Source of the DNA: Paraburkholderia tropica
Lineage (GTDB): Bacteria; Pseudomonadota; Gammaproteobacteria; Burkholderiales; Burkholderiaceae
NCBI RefSeq assembly: GCF_914484835.1
Contig: NZ_CAJZAR010000062.1
Span: 62,001-126,000 of the forward strand
Direction of reading: 5' to 3'
DNA length: 64,000 bases
The translations under genes were made by a program, and so were the position numbers. The notes below the pieces were generated by a model. That model had not been told where the DNA came from and made no database searches. It saw nothing but the letters and a program-made list of their open reading frames with translations. Each line of letters opens with the position of its first letter. The stretch's first letter is position 1. Below, piece by piece: positions 1-7,882 of the stretch.

Positions 1-433
1 CGATATAGCTGGCCCACATCGGCAGCATCACGGCCACGTAGAACAGGCCTTTTTTCCAGCCCTTCGCGTAGCGCGCCATGTAGTACGCGACCGGAAACGC
101 GAGCAGCGCGCTCGCGAGCGTCACGCAGCAGGCCATGCCGGTCGTGCGCAGGACCACGTCCAGATTCGCGGGATCGCGGACCAGCGCCAGATAGTTCGCG
201 AGCGTGAAATCGGGGCTCACGGCCATCGTGAAGTCGTCGAAGCGCCAGACGCTTTGCAGCAGCAGCGCGAACAGCGAGCCCAGATACACCACGCCGAACC
301 ACAGCAGCGGCGGCAGAAGCAGCAGCAGCAAATACAGATTCGCGTGCCGGTGCAGGAAGCCGCTCGCGCGGCGTATCAAGCCGGTGCGTGGCGCGGCGGC
401 GCGCGTGACGGCCGCGTTCGAGGTCGTGGTCAT
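1..433 (-). CDS. ABC transporter permease, PotB/PotH type (N-terminal part, runs off the window)
   Basis: Minus-strand reading frame open from an ATG at 433 to the window edge, so only about 144 N-terminal residues are visible. After a basic start there is a long hydrophobic helix rich in Leu (about residues 32-58) and a periplasmic stretch, then the beginning of the binding-protein-dependent permease domain with further helices. This is the organisation of the spermidine/putrescine-type permease that forms the inner-membrane channel. The start lies only 2 bases after the stop of the ATPase gene, so the two are translationally linked in the operon 2696 to 1. Family assignment rests on the neighbours as much as on this partial sequence; the substrate cannot be fixed. 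Confidence 0.8.
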   Translation of the reverse strand, partial: MTTTSNAAVTRAAAPRTGLIRRASGFLHRHANLYLLLLLLPPLLWFGVVYLGSLFALLLQSVWRFDDFTMAVSPDFTLANYLALVRDPANLDVVLRTTGMACCVTLASALLAFPVAYYMARYAKGWKKGLFYVAVMLPMWASYI

Positions 434-435
434 GC

Positions 436-1461
436 TCACCCCTGCGGCTCCAGCGTCACCATCGCGCGGCGCGCCCAGGCGAGCGTGACCGTATCGCCGA
501 CCGAGGGCCAGGCCGTGCCCGCATCGTCCTGATTCGCGACCGTCACCGCGAGGCGCTGCCCCGCATCCGAACGCACCTCGAAGCGGCTCGTCGCGCCGTA
601 ATACTGGATGTCGATCAGCGTGCCGGGCAACTGCACGTCGTCGGCGCTTGCGGGCGCTGTGCCGTTCAAGCGGATGTGCTCGGGGCGAATCGAAAACGGC
701 TGCGCCGCGCCGATGCGTTGCAGCGAGGCCGCGTCGGCGATCACGTTCGAGGTGCCGACGAAATCGGCGACGAACGGCGTGGCCGGACGCGTGTAGAGAT
801 TGCGCGGCGTATCCACCTGCTCGATGCGGCCTTTGTTGAACACGGCCACGCGGTCCGACATCGACAGCGCCTCGCCCTGATCGTGCGTGACGTAGATGAA
901 GGTCACGCCGAGCTTGCGCTGCAAGGTCTTCAGTTCGATCTGCATCTGCTCGCGCAGCTTGAGGTCGAGCGCGCCGAGCGGTTCGTCGAGCAGCAGGATG
1001 CGCGGACGACGCACGAGTGCGCGCGCCAGCGCCACGCGCTGCCGCTGGCCGCCCGATAACTGCCCGGGACGCCGCGCGCCATAACCGCCGAGCGCGACGA
1101 GTTCCAGCGCCTCCTCCGCCTGCCGATGACGCGTGCGTTTATCGACGCCGCTGACGAGCAGCCCGTAGGCCACGTTGTCGAGAATGTTCATGTGCGGGAA
1201 CAGCGCGTAATCCTGGAACACGGTGTTCACGTCGCGCTGATACGGCGGCAGGCCGGTCGCGTCGCGCCCATGCAGCACGACGCGGCCCGCACTCGGCTGC
1301 TCGAAGCCCGCGATCAGACGCAGGCAGGTGGTCTTGCCCGAGCCCGACGGCCCGAGCATCGAGAAGAATTCGCCGTCGTTGACGACGAGCGACACGTCAT
1401 CCACGGCGCGCACGCCGTCGTAGTGACGCGAGACCCCTGAGAATTCCACTGCGCTATTCAT
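436..1461 (-). CDS. ABC transporter ATP-binding protein, PotA type
   Basis: 341-residue cytoplasmic ATPase that energises the adjacent permease. It has a Walker A motif GPSGSGKTT near residue 40, the signature LSGGQRQRVALARAL, a Walker B LLLDEPLGALD, the switch His in VTHDQ, and a C-terminal TOBE-like region (from about residue 240), as in PotA and related spermidine/putrescine, iron or thiamine importers. The frame extends upstream to 1611, but ATG 1461 is preferred: it is preceded by AGGAAA at the right distance and begins exactly at the conserved N-terminus (MNSAVEFSGVSRHYDG). The gene sits between the binding-protein gene (77 bases upstream) and the permease (2 bases downstream). Confidence 0.93.
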   Translation of the reverse strand: MNSAVEFSGVSRHYDGVRAVDDVSLVVNDGEFFSMLGPSGSGKTTCLRLIAGFEQPSAGRVVLHGRDATGLPPYQRDVNTVFQDYALFPHMNILDNVAYGLLVSGVDKRTRHRQAEEALELVALGGYGARRPGQLSGGQRQRVALARALVRRPRILLLDEPLGALDLKLREQMQIELKTLQRKLGVTFIYVTHDQGEALSMSDRVAVFNKGRIEQVDTPRNLYTRPATPFVADFVGTSNVIADAASLQRIGAAQPFSIRPEHIRLNGTAPASADDVQLPGTLIDIQYYGATSRFEVRSDAGQRLAVTVANQDDAGTAWPSVGDTVTLAWARRAMVTLEPQG

Positions 1462-1538
1462 GATGTTTCCTGCCTGTCGCTGCGGTGTGCTGCGTCGTGA
1501 TGCGGACTGCCGCGGAATGTCGATAAGCGCGCGTGGCT

Positions 1539-2696
1539 CTATCGACCGCCCATGATCGAGATGAAATCCTGGGTCCAGCGGCTGTACGGCACGCACTTTC
1601 CCTGCGAGCAATTCGCCACCGGCGTCTTCCAGAAGTGGATCTGGTCGAAACGGTCATAGCCGTTCGCGACGCAGAAGTTCGAACCGCCCACCGCCGCCTG
1701 CTGGCAGCCGCCCTGAATCACCGGATTCGAGCCGAACCATTCGGCCAAATCGGCCTGCAATTTGCGGTTCAGCGACCAGTTCATCCACTTGTAGGCGCAG
1801 ACCGGATGCGGCGCGTCGGCGTGCATCATCGTCGTGTCGGCCCAGCCCGTCGCGCCTTCCTGAGGAATCGTCGCCGCGATCGGGAATTTCTCCGCTTGCA
1901 GCGAGTTCACCGCGTAGCCCCACGCGCTCGACACGGCCACGCCTTCGTTCTTGAAGTCGTTCATCTGCACCGTGACGTCGTGCCAGTAGCGATGCACGAG
2001 CGGCTTCTGCGCGCGCAGCACCTTGAGCACCTCGGCGTACTGCGCTTCGTTCAGTTCGTACGGGTCCTTGATGCCGAGCGCGGGATTCTTGTGCATCAGA
2101 TAAACGGCGGCATCGGCCACGTAGATCGCGCCGTTATAAGCCTGCACGCGGCCCTTGTTGCTCTTGCCGTCGGGCAGCGTCTGCTGCTCGAAGACGACCG
2201 ACCACGAGGTGGGCGCCTTCGGGAAAATCTTCGTGTTGTAGGCGAGGAAGTTCGCGCCCCACTGATACGGCACGCCGTAATGCACGCCGTTGACCGTGTG
2301 CCACGGCGCGTTCTGGAGACGCGGCTCGACCGTGTTCCAGGCGGGAATCAGCGCCGTGTTGATCGGCTGCACCTTCTTGCCGTAGACGAGCCGCAGGCTC
2401 GCATCGCCCGACGCCGTGACGAGGTCGTAGCCGCCCTGGTTCATCAGCGTGACCATTTCGTCGGAGGTCGCGGCCGTCTTCACGTTCACCTTGCAGCCCG
2501 ACTCCTTCTCGAAGCCCGTGACCCAGTCGTATTTCTTGTCGGTATCGCCGCGCTCGATGTAGCCCGGCCACGCGATGATGTTGACCTGGCCTTCCGGCTT
2601 GCCCAGTTGCGTGAGCGGCCCGGCCGCGCTGGCGAGCCCCGTGTTGACGAGCGCGGCAAGGGCGATGGCGGCGGCCATGCGAGTGGTATGCGACAT
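1539..2696 (-). CDS. Periplasmic solute-binding protein of a polyamine-type ABC transporter (PotD/PotF family)
   Basis: 385 residues with a Sec signal peptide (Met-Ser-His start, hydrophobic core AAAIALAALVNTGLASA). The mature part has the PotD-like lobes: an early block QVNIIAWPGYIERGDTDKKY, then VTGFEKESGCKV and a Trp-rich centre, typical of family 1 extracellular binding proteins for spermidine, putrescine and related cations. Many Cys residues near the C-terminus may form disulphides. AGGAA lies upstream of ATG 2696. It is the first gene of the binding protein-ATPase-permease operon. The ligand is unproven; homologues in this family also bind 2-aminoethylphosphonate or other small molecules. 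Confidence 0.88.
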   Translation of the reverse strand: MSHTTRMAAAIALAALVNTGLASAAGPLTQLGKPEGQVNIIAWPGYIERGDTDKKYDWVTGFEKESGCKVNVKTAATSDEMVTLMNQGGYDLVTASGDASLRLVYGKKVQPINTALIPAWNTVEPRLQNAPWHTVNGVHYGVPYQWGANFLAYNTKIFPKAPTSWSVVFEQQTLPDGKSNKGRVQAYNGAIYVADAAVYLMHKNPALGIKDPYELNEAQYAEVLKVLRAQKPLVHRYWHDVTVQMNDFKNEGVAVSSAWGYAVNSLQAEKFPIAATIPQEGATGWADTTMMHADAPHPVCAYKWMNWSLNRKLQADLAEWFGSNPVIQGGCQQAAVGGSNFCVANGYDRFDQIHFWKTPVANCSQGKCVPYSRWTQDFISIMGGR

Positions 2697-3095
2697 GCTC
2701 CGATTCCTCGTGGTTGTGGCCCGGGCGGTCTACCGGAAAGCCCCGTGGGCAAAGGGTTTGAGGCAATGCGATGGTGGTCGGATCTATTCTAGGAGGCCGC
2801 CCTTTTTGACCGATAGGCCGAAAGCCAGATACGAGCTATCGGTAAATCAGAATGCGCAACCCGCGAAAGGCGACGAAAACGTGCTCAAGCGTGGCCGCAC
2901 AGCAAGGGAGGAATCGAGGCTGCTCCGCATGACGCGGAGCTTTCGGGCGCGGCGCGATGGCTTGAATGCGCCGCCTGGCGCGACGTCGCGGCGATGGCGA
3001 TGCTGCACGCGGGCTCCGTGAAAACCCGCACGATTATGCGTAACGCTTTCGTCAATTTCGATAAAACAGAACGATTGCGCGCTGATATCTGAAAT
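2697..3095. other. Intergenic region between the ABC operon and the LysR gene
   Basis: About 400 bases with no convincing gene. It holds the candidate promoter/operator described at 2786-2843 and an AT-richer stretch at 3030-3095 just after the LysR stop; no clear rho-independent terminator is visible. Confidence 0.5.
2786..2843 (-). promoter_or_regulatory. Candidate promoter and operator of the ABC transporter operon
   Basis: A -10-like TAGAAT lies on the minus strand at 2791-2786. Upstream of it is an 8-bp perfect inverted repeat, ACCGATAG (2809-2816) and CTATCGGT (2836-2843), separated by 19 bases. The proximal arm falls where a -35 box would be, which suits a regulator acting at this promoter, for example the LysR protein encoded at 3096-4013. 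Inferred from sequence only. Confidence 0.4.
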
Positions 3096-4013
3096 TCAGA
3101 TCGACGATTTGCTGAGTGTGCGCGAATATTCGCGCGCGACCACGAGGAAGTGCTGGACCATCTCGGGCAGCGTCAGGCTGCGCCGCCACGCGATGCCGAT
3201 ATCGACGGTCGGCATTTCACCCAGGATTTTGCGCACCTCCAGGCGGTCGCCGTCGAGCGACCACGGGCGATAGAGCACGTCGGGGAGAATCGACAACCCC
3301 GCGCCGGTCGCCACGAGACTGCGCACCGCTTCCACCGACGCCGTGCGCATCACCGTGTTCGGCCGCAGGCCCGCCGCGCGCCAGAACGCGGTGGTGTTGT
3401 CTTCGAGCTCGTCCACCTTCAGCATGATCATGCCTTCGTTGGCGATCTCCTGAAGCGAGATGCTGCCGAGTCCGCGCAATGCGTGATTGGCCGGCAGCCA
3501 CAGTCGCCACGCGGCCTCGATCAGCGACTCGGTTTCGATCGCCTGGCTGTTCTGCACGTTCGAGACGATCAGCACGGCCACGTCCAGTTCGCCGTTGACG
3601 AGCAGATGTTCGATGTAGTCGCGCTGGTCTTCGACCACCTGCACTTCCACTTTGGGGAACACCCGCTTGTAGTGGTCGAGCAGGTAGGGCAGGAAATAGC
3701 CCGTCATCAGGCTCGTGACGCCAACGTTCAACCGACCGGTCTTGGTGTCCGGCCGCGCGGCGAGCGCCTGTTGCGCGTTGCGCACGGCCGCGAGGATCTG
3801 ATGCGCATGACGAAGGAATTGATGGCCCGCATGCGTGAGCACCATGCCGCGCGCGTGACGCACGAAGAGTTGTGCGCCCAGTTCGCTTTCGAGGCTTTTG
3901 ATCGCTTCGGTGATGACCGATTGCGAAATGTTGAGCGTCTGGGTCGCGCCGGTGACCGACTCGGCTTCCGCCACTGCGATGAAATAACGCACGCTTTTGA
4001 CGGAGAGGCTCAT
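3096..4013 (-). CDS. LysR-type transcriptional regulator
   Basis: 305 residues. The N-terminal winged helix-turn-helix covers about residues 1-62 (ATQTLNISQSVITEAIKSLE, then ELGAQLFVRHARGMVLT), followed by the LysR substrate-binding fold, with typical GRLNVGVTSLMTGYFLP and GLSILPD segments. The frame opens at 4088, but ATG 4013 gives the normal LysR N-terminus (MSLSVKSVRYFIAVAE). It is encoded upstream of, and in the same direction as, the polyamine-type ABC operon, so it may control that operon; the inducer is unknown. Confidence 0.9.
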   Translation of the reverse strand: MSLSVKSVRYFIAVAEAESVTGATQTLNISQSVITEAIKSLESELGAQLFVRHARGMVLTHAGHQFLRHAHQILAAVRNAQQALAARPDTKTGRLNVGVTSLMTGYFLPYLLDHYKRVFPKVEVQVVEDQRDYIEHLLVNGELDVAVLIVSNVQNSQAIETESLIEAAWRLWLPANHALRGLGSISLQEIANEGMIMLKVDELEDNTTAFWRAAGLRPNTVMRTASVEAVRSLVATGAGLSILPDVLYRPWSLDGDRLEVRKILGEMPTVDIGIAWRRSLTLPEMVQHFLVVAREYSRTLSKSSI

Positions 4014-4157
4014 TGCCAGGGCTCGTCGGTCGGGGGTTGAGGATCGGGGGAGTATATATCGGGGGTGGAGTCCACTGTCTTTCGCCAATCACCGGCTTTC
4101 AGGTATGGGTGCATGACTCTATTCCGTGAACCGATTTGTAGAGTTTTGTACAACACC

Positions 4158-4184
4158 TAAAGTCAGATGAAATGAAACCGAAAT
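4158..4184 (+). promoter_or_regulatory. Possible sigma28 (FliA)-type promoter of the EF-hand gene
   Basis: TAAA at 4158-4161, 15 bases, then ACCGAAAT at 4177-4184, which matches 5 of 8 bases of the flagellar consensus GCCGATAA at the standard spacing. It lies about 70 bases before the chosen start. The neighbouring chemoreceptor has a similar motif. Weak on its own. Confidence 0.35.
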
Positions 4185-4256
4185 CCAGAGTGAATGTCTG
4201 CACGGCCGTACTGCATTTTGCGGCCCACCCAACACCACTCGTCAAAGGATTCCGTG

Positions 4257-4790
4257 ATGTCCATATCTTCAGTGACCGGTTCGACCGCTGCTTATGACGC
4301 GTATTTCAACTTCGCGCAAAAGCAGTCGGCTTCGTCGGACTCGCCCGATCGCGACACGCTCAACAGCTTTTCGACCCAGAAAACGGTCACGGCCATCAAT
4401 ACGAGCACCGGCGCGGCCGAAACGCAGACACTGCGCGCGACGCCGCTCGCGGTGGCATGGGCGCCCCAGATGTTCGTGCAGGGCGACACGAACAACGACG
4501 ACTCCCTGTCGCTCGATGAATTCCAGGCTCAACTCTCGCGCATCGGCGTAGGCGCCGACGACGTCAAGCAGCTTTTCAGCAGCTTCGATACGTCCGACGA
4601 CGGTCAGGTATCGCTGACCGAGTTCGTGAAGGGCGTGAACAAGAGCATTGCGAGCGGAAGCCAGGTGTTCAACAATCTTCTGGATTCCTACACAAGGGAC
4701 GCGGACGGCAATCTCGATCAAACCAAAACCGACAATTTCCTGAGCGCCGGCCTGAGCCTGGCCGAAACGTTCTGGAAAAATCTCGGCTAG
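4257..4790 (+). CDS. EF-hand calcium-binding protein
   Basis: 177 residues without signal peptide or membrane helix. Two canonical EF-hand loops are visible, GDTNNDDSLSLDEF (near residue 80) and FDTSDDGQVSLTEF (near residue 111), with Asp/Asn/Ser at metal positions and a terminal Glu/Asp. A third, degenerate loop TRDADGNLDQTKTD is near residue 144. The Ser/Thr-rich N-terminus recalls small EF-hand proteins of plant-associated proteobacteria, some of which are secreted. ATG 4257 is preferred over the upstream in-frame start because AAGGA precedes it. It faces the chemoreceptor gene across a shared terminator. Function unknown; a calcium sensor or secreted protein is possible. Confidence 0.8.
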   Translation: MSISSVTGSTAAYDAYFNFAQKQSASSDSPDRDTLNSFSTQKTVTAINTSTGAAETQTLRATPLAVAWAPQMFVQGDTNNDDSLSLDEFQAQLSRIGVGADDVKQLFSSFDTSDDGQVSLTEFVKGVNKSIASGSQVFNNLLDSYTRDADGNLDQTKTDNFLSAGLSLAETFWKNLG

Positions 4791-4800
4791 CAAACGAAAC

Positions 4801-4865
4801 GCGCCGGCACAAACCATTGCATCAGGTCGCAAAATACGTTGCGATGCAAGTTTGTGTGCCGGCGC
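4801..4865. terminator. Bidirectional terminator between convergent genes
   Basis: Long inverted repeat: GCGCCGGCAC at 4801 pairs with GTGCCGGCGC ending at 4865, and the inner arms (TTGCATC with GATGCAA) extend the stem with small bulges. It lies between the ends of the EF-hand gene and the chemoreceptor gene and can serve both. Confidence 0.75.
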
Positions 4866-4933
4866 AGCTTTAAATCCAGTCGATCGGCCGTTACCGATTA
4901 ACGGCGATCGACAAACCGCTCACTTTCCAACGA

Positions 4934-6472
4934 TCAAGCCAGCTGGAAAACCGCCACGGTTTCGCGCAGTTTCCCGGCCTGGTCTTCGAGCGACTGCGCG
5001 GCAGCGGCAGACTGCTCGACAAGCGCCGCGTTGCGTTGCGTCGCTTCATCCATCTGGCCGACGGCAACCGCCACCTGACCAATGCCGTTGCTCTGCTCCT
5101 GCGACGCCGAGGTGATCTCGCCCATGATGTCCGTCACACGCTTGATCGCGGTGATGATCTCGCGCATCGCGCGGCCGGCGTCGTCGACCAGCGTCGTGCC
5201 CGAGCGCACGCGCGACACCGACGTATCGATCAAATCCTTGATTTCCCGCGCCGCGGTGGACGAACGTTGCGCCAGCGTGCGCACTTCGCCGGCAACGACC
5301 GCGAATCCGCGGCCCTGCTCGCCCGCGCGCGCGGCTTCCACAGCGGCGTTCAACGCGAGAATGTTGGTCTGAAACGCGATCCCTTCGATGATCGAGATGA
5401 TGTCCGCGATCTTCGCCGAGCTATCGTTGATTTCACTCATCGTCGACACGACTTGCTCGACCACGTTCGCGCCTCGCTGCGCGGTTTCCGACGCGGTCCC
5501 GGCCAACGTATTCGCGTGCTTCGCATTTTCCGCGTTCTGTTTAACGGTGCCGGTCAGTTGCTCCATGCTCGCGGCCGTTTCCTGCAACGCCGACGCCTGT
5601 TCCTCGGTACGCGACGACAAATCGAGGTTGCCCGCGGCAATTTCGCTGGTCGCCTGCACAATGGCCGCGCTTCCGCTGCGTACGGAACTCACGGTTTCGG
5701 TCAGCGCCGTTTTCATCGCCGAGAATCCATTGAGCAATTGGCCCATTTCATCGCGTGAATGAACGTGCACCGGGCGCGTCAAATCGCCTTTGGAAATCGC
5801 CTGAAAATGTTCGAGTGCGATCGACAACGGCACGCCAATCGCGCGACTCAACATGAACCACGCGTATCCCGCCAGCGCAAGACCGACCAGGATCGCGATC
5901 AGGCTGATCGCCCTGATGCGCTCATATCGAGCGGTTGCATCCTGAAAGGCGCTATCCGTGCTGTTTTGCTGGAAGGCAAAGAGCGCCTCGTTGGACTTCG
6001 CGTAGGCGTTGAATTGCCCGGCGAGTTCACCCGCGATGCGTTGCGCCGTCGGCGCATCGCCCGCCTTGACCGCCGCCCATCCCTGATCGAGCAGTTGCTG
6101 ATGGGCTTCATAGGTCTTGCGGACGGCGTCGTGCAAATCCGCTTCGCCTGGCGCATCCGGCAGGTTCTCGTAAATCTTCAGTTGCTTGGCTGCGGCCTGG
6201 CGAAACGCGTGAGCCTTTTCAATGGCCACATCGACGGAGGGTGTACCGATCTGAATCACGGCACGGTCGTAATTCAGCCTTTCGCGCGCGACGTTCAGAT
6301 TGGCCATGGCCGCGGCCAACATGCCGGGCATTTTAATGTTGTGGGTATCGCCGAAATCTCGATTGCTCGAAGACATACCATACAAGCCAAGCGCGCCGAT
6401 CATAATCATCAATGCGCCGAGTACGAGCATTGATAAACCCACTTTCGCCTTGATTGTGAAGCCGTTCAACAT
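4934..6472 (-). CDS. Methyl-accepting chemotaxis protein
   Basis: 512 residues. First transmembrane helix at about 10-32, a periplasmic four-helix-bundle ligand domain of about 155 residues with several Asn/Arg-rich helices, second helix at about 190-210, HAMP domain (PLSIALEHFQAISKGDLTRPV), then the cytoplasmic signalling helical hairpin with the hallmark tip EGIAFQTNILALNAAVEAAR and flanking Gln/Glu methylation regions. It lacks the C-terminal NWETF-type pentapeptide that tethers CheR; it ends in VAVFQLA. Domain order is that of Tsr/Tar-like class receptors. Ligand unknown. A possible sigma28 promoter lies upstream. Confidence 0.95.
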   Translation of the reverse strand: MLNGFTIKAKVGLSMLVLGALMIMIGALGLYGMSSSNRDFGDTHNIKMPGMLAAAMANLNVARERLNYDRAVIQIGTPSVDVAIEKAHAFRQAAAKQLKIYENLPDAPGEADLHDAVRKTYEAHQQLLDQGWAAVKAGDAPTAQRIAGELAGQFNAYAKSNEALFAFQQNSTDSAFQDATARYERIRAISLIAILVGLALAGYAWFMLSRAIGVPLSIALEHFQAISKGDLTRPVHVHSRDEMGQLLNGFSAMKTALTETVSSVRSGSAAIVQATSEIAAGNLDLSSRTEEQASALQETAASMEQLTGTVKQNAENAKHANTLAGTASETAQRGANVVEQVVSTMSEINDSSAKIADIISIIEGIAFQTNILALNAAVEAARAGEQGRGFAVVAGEVRTLAQRSSTAAREIKDLIDTSVSRVRSGTTLVDDAGRAMREIITAIKRVTDIMGEITSASQEQSNGIGQVAVAVGQMDEATQRNAALVEQSAAAAQSLEDQAGKLRETVAVFQLA

Positions 6473-6532
6473 ATTTTTCTTACCTGCAGGAAAGTCTTGC
6501 TACCGTGGACAGAAACACTTCATCTACGGTGA

Positions 6533-6560
6533 CTTACGACAGAACTTAAAAAAATCTTTA
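6533..6560 (-). promoter_or_regulatory. Possible sigma28-type promoter of the chemoreceptor gene
   Basis: On the minus strand TAAA (6560-6557), 16 bases, then GTCGTAAG (6540-6533), partly matching GCCGATAA. About 60 bases before the start codon. A motility sigma factor would fit a chemoreceptor, but the match is imperfect. Confidence 0.3.
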
Positions 6561-6728
6561 GGGTTTGCACCTATCAAGTCACGACGCAACCCGCGTTGCG
6601 GCGACTGCCGGCACGCTCGAAATGGCGTGAGGCCGCGTATTGCGGGCGAGGCGTGAGTGGATACGGCGTGCTGGCGCGGCGTAATGCCGCAACCCTTTTG
6701 AACGGCTTCGTTGTGTTCGAAAGGCCAG

Positions 6729-7079
6729 TTAGAACGGCGGCTGCGGATCCAGCCAGACGTCCTCATATGTTTCAGTGATCAGGAATCTCCACCCTCGGGC
6801 CAGTCCCAGATAAGGGACGACCAGCGGCGCCCATTGATGAAGATGGGCCGCATGCAATGGGACGAAAAAATCCAGATCGTCGCGAAACTCGCCTGCCCAG
6901 ATGTACCAGCCGCACGTATCGCCTTCCGGTTCGAGACGAATGCCATGAATCGGCCGCACGCCTTCCCCGACATTGCGAGAGATGCCCACTTTCAAGCTCA
7001 TATCGCATCCAGCAAACGTTGCGCCGAATCGGGCACAGACCGTCCGCATTGCATCGTCCGGGTGATTTTCACGGCTCAT
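6729..7079 (-). CDS. Imm33-like domain protein (putative immunity-type protein)
   Basis: 116 residues from ATG 7079 (a longer frame with a TTG start at 7172 would overlap the upstream ferredoxin gene by 17 bases). The core has the pattern of Imm33/DUF2185-like proteins: a conserved CGWYIWAGE block, a run of aromatic and acidic residues (DLDFFVPLHAAHL), a PYLGLARGWRFL turn and a closing YEDVWLDP. These domains are linked to polymorphic toxin immunity in other bacteria. No toxin gene is recognisable here, so it may be an orphan immunity protein or a domesticated relative. It lies downstream of and in line with the ferredoxin gene. Confidence 0.6.
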   Translation of the reverse strand: MSRENHPDDAMRTVCARFGATFAGCDMSLKVGISRNVGEGVRPIHGIRLEPEGDTCGWYIWAGEFRDDLDFFVPLHAAHLHQWAPLVVPYLGLARGWRFLITETYEDVWLDPQPPF

Positions 7080-7155
7080 TCTTTTTCGAGGCCTATAGAA
7101 GAGGATCGGGTACGCGAAGATAAGTCGGCTATCCGGCGAAAGCGCGGAAAGGATG

Positions 7156-7452
7156 CTAAGCCGTTCTGGCAAGTTTGATCGCGCGTTCCGGGCATGCGCT
7201 CACGCAAAGACCGCACGACCGGCACGCGTTTGCGTTCGGCGTGTAGGCGACTTTCATTCCATGAACACGCAGTTTGAAGCGATGCAGCACATTGAGTTTG
7301 AGATAGTCGGATTCACCGATGCGCCGAATCTCGAACACGTTCTCTGGACATACTTCCAGACAATCGCCCTTGCCTTCACAACGTTTCAAATCGACGACTG
7401 GCGCGATCACACCCGGCTTTTGTTTGCAGTCAACCGATGAATCCTTGCTCAT
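7156..7452 (-). CDS. Ferredoxin family protein, two Fe-S cluster motifs, one incomplete
   Basis: 98-residue small electron carrier. The second motif CRSCGLCVSACP is complete (CxxCxxCxxxCP). In the first, CEGKGDCLEVCP, the second Cys is replaced by Lys, leaving three Cys residues; in bacterial ferredoxins such loss usually means a [3Fe-4S] cluster (7Fe type). Between the motifs lies a roughly 40-residue insert with FKLRVHGMKVAY, seen in a family of bacterial ferredoxins whose partner is not known to me. ATG 7452 follows GGGGAGATG at good spacing. Its redox partner is not encoded nearby. Confidence 0.85.
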   Translation of the reverse strand: MSKDSSVDCKQKPGVIAPVVDLKRCEGKGDCLEVCPENVFEIRRIGESDYLKLNVLHRFKLRVHGMKVAYTPNANACRSCGLCVSACPERAIKLARTA

Positions 7453-7882
7453 GTTCCATCTCCCCTTTTTGCATGCGCAGACGGACCCACGTCACGGCGA
7501 TATCGCCGTTCCGGTCGGTCACTGCGTGCGTGTGGCCATTCCATGCAGTTGAAGACGATTCAGGTGCGTGGATATTGTGGGGAGTGGAAAAATATGACTG
7601 GCTGGCCGTCGACCGCATTCAATTTGTTAGCAGCCGGAAGGTTTCGAAATATCGATGTAAGTTCAGTTAGCGCTTCCCGGAGTTCATCCAGCTAAGTGGA
7701 ACGATTGCAGACCGATGTCGAGCGAGCGGATATTGACCATGTCGAAAACACGCGCGAACCGTGACACAACCGAATAAGCGCTTCCAGTTGAATCTCAAGG
7801 CAATCGACCGCGCGCTTCATGCTTCTGTCTATACTGAATCTCGTCAGGCATCACGCGAACCATGACCGAAAGGAGGGACGCC
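7453..7882. other. Intergenic region before the secreted hydrolase
   Basis: About 430 bases. Short frames exist on both strands but none has convincing codon use or a recognisable product. The only clear element is the strong ribosome-binding site AGGAGG at 7871-7876 of the following gene. Confidence 0.5.

Noticed and set aside
6729..7172. A toxin partner for the Imm33-like gene
   Set aside because: None of the neighbouring genes (chemoreceptor, ferredoxin, hydrolase) has toxin features; an immunity role is therefore only suggested.
7430..7618. 62-residue minus-strand frame overlapping the ferredoxin start
   Set aside because: It contains the ferredoxin's ribosome-binding site, shows no family and has no Shine-Dalgarno of its own.
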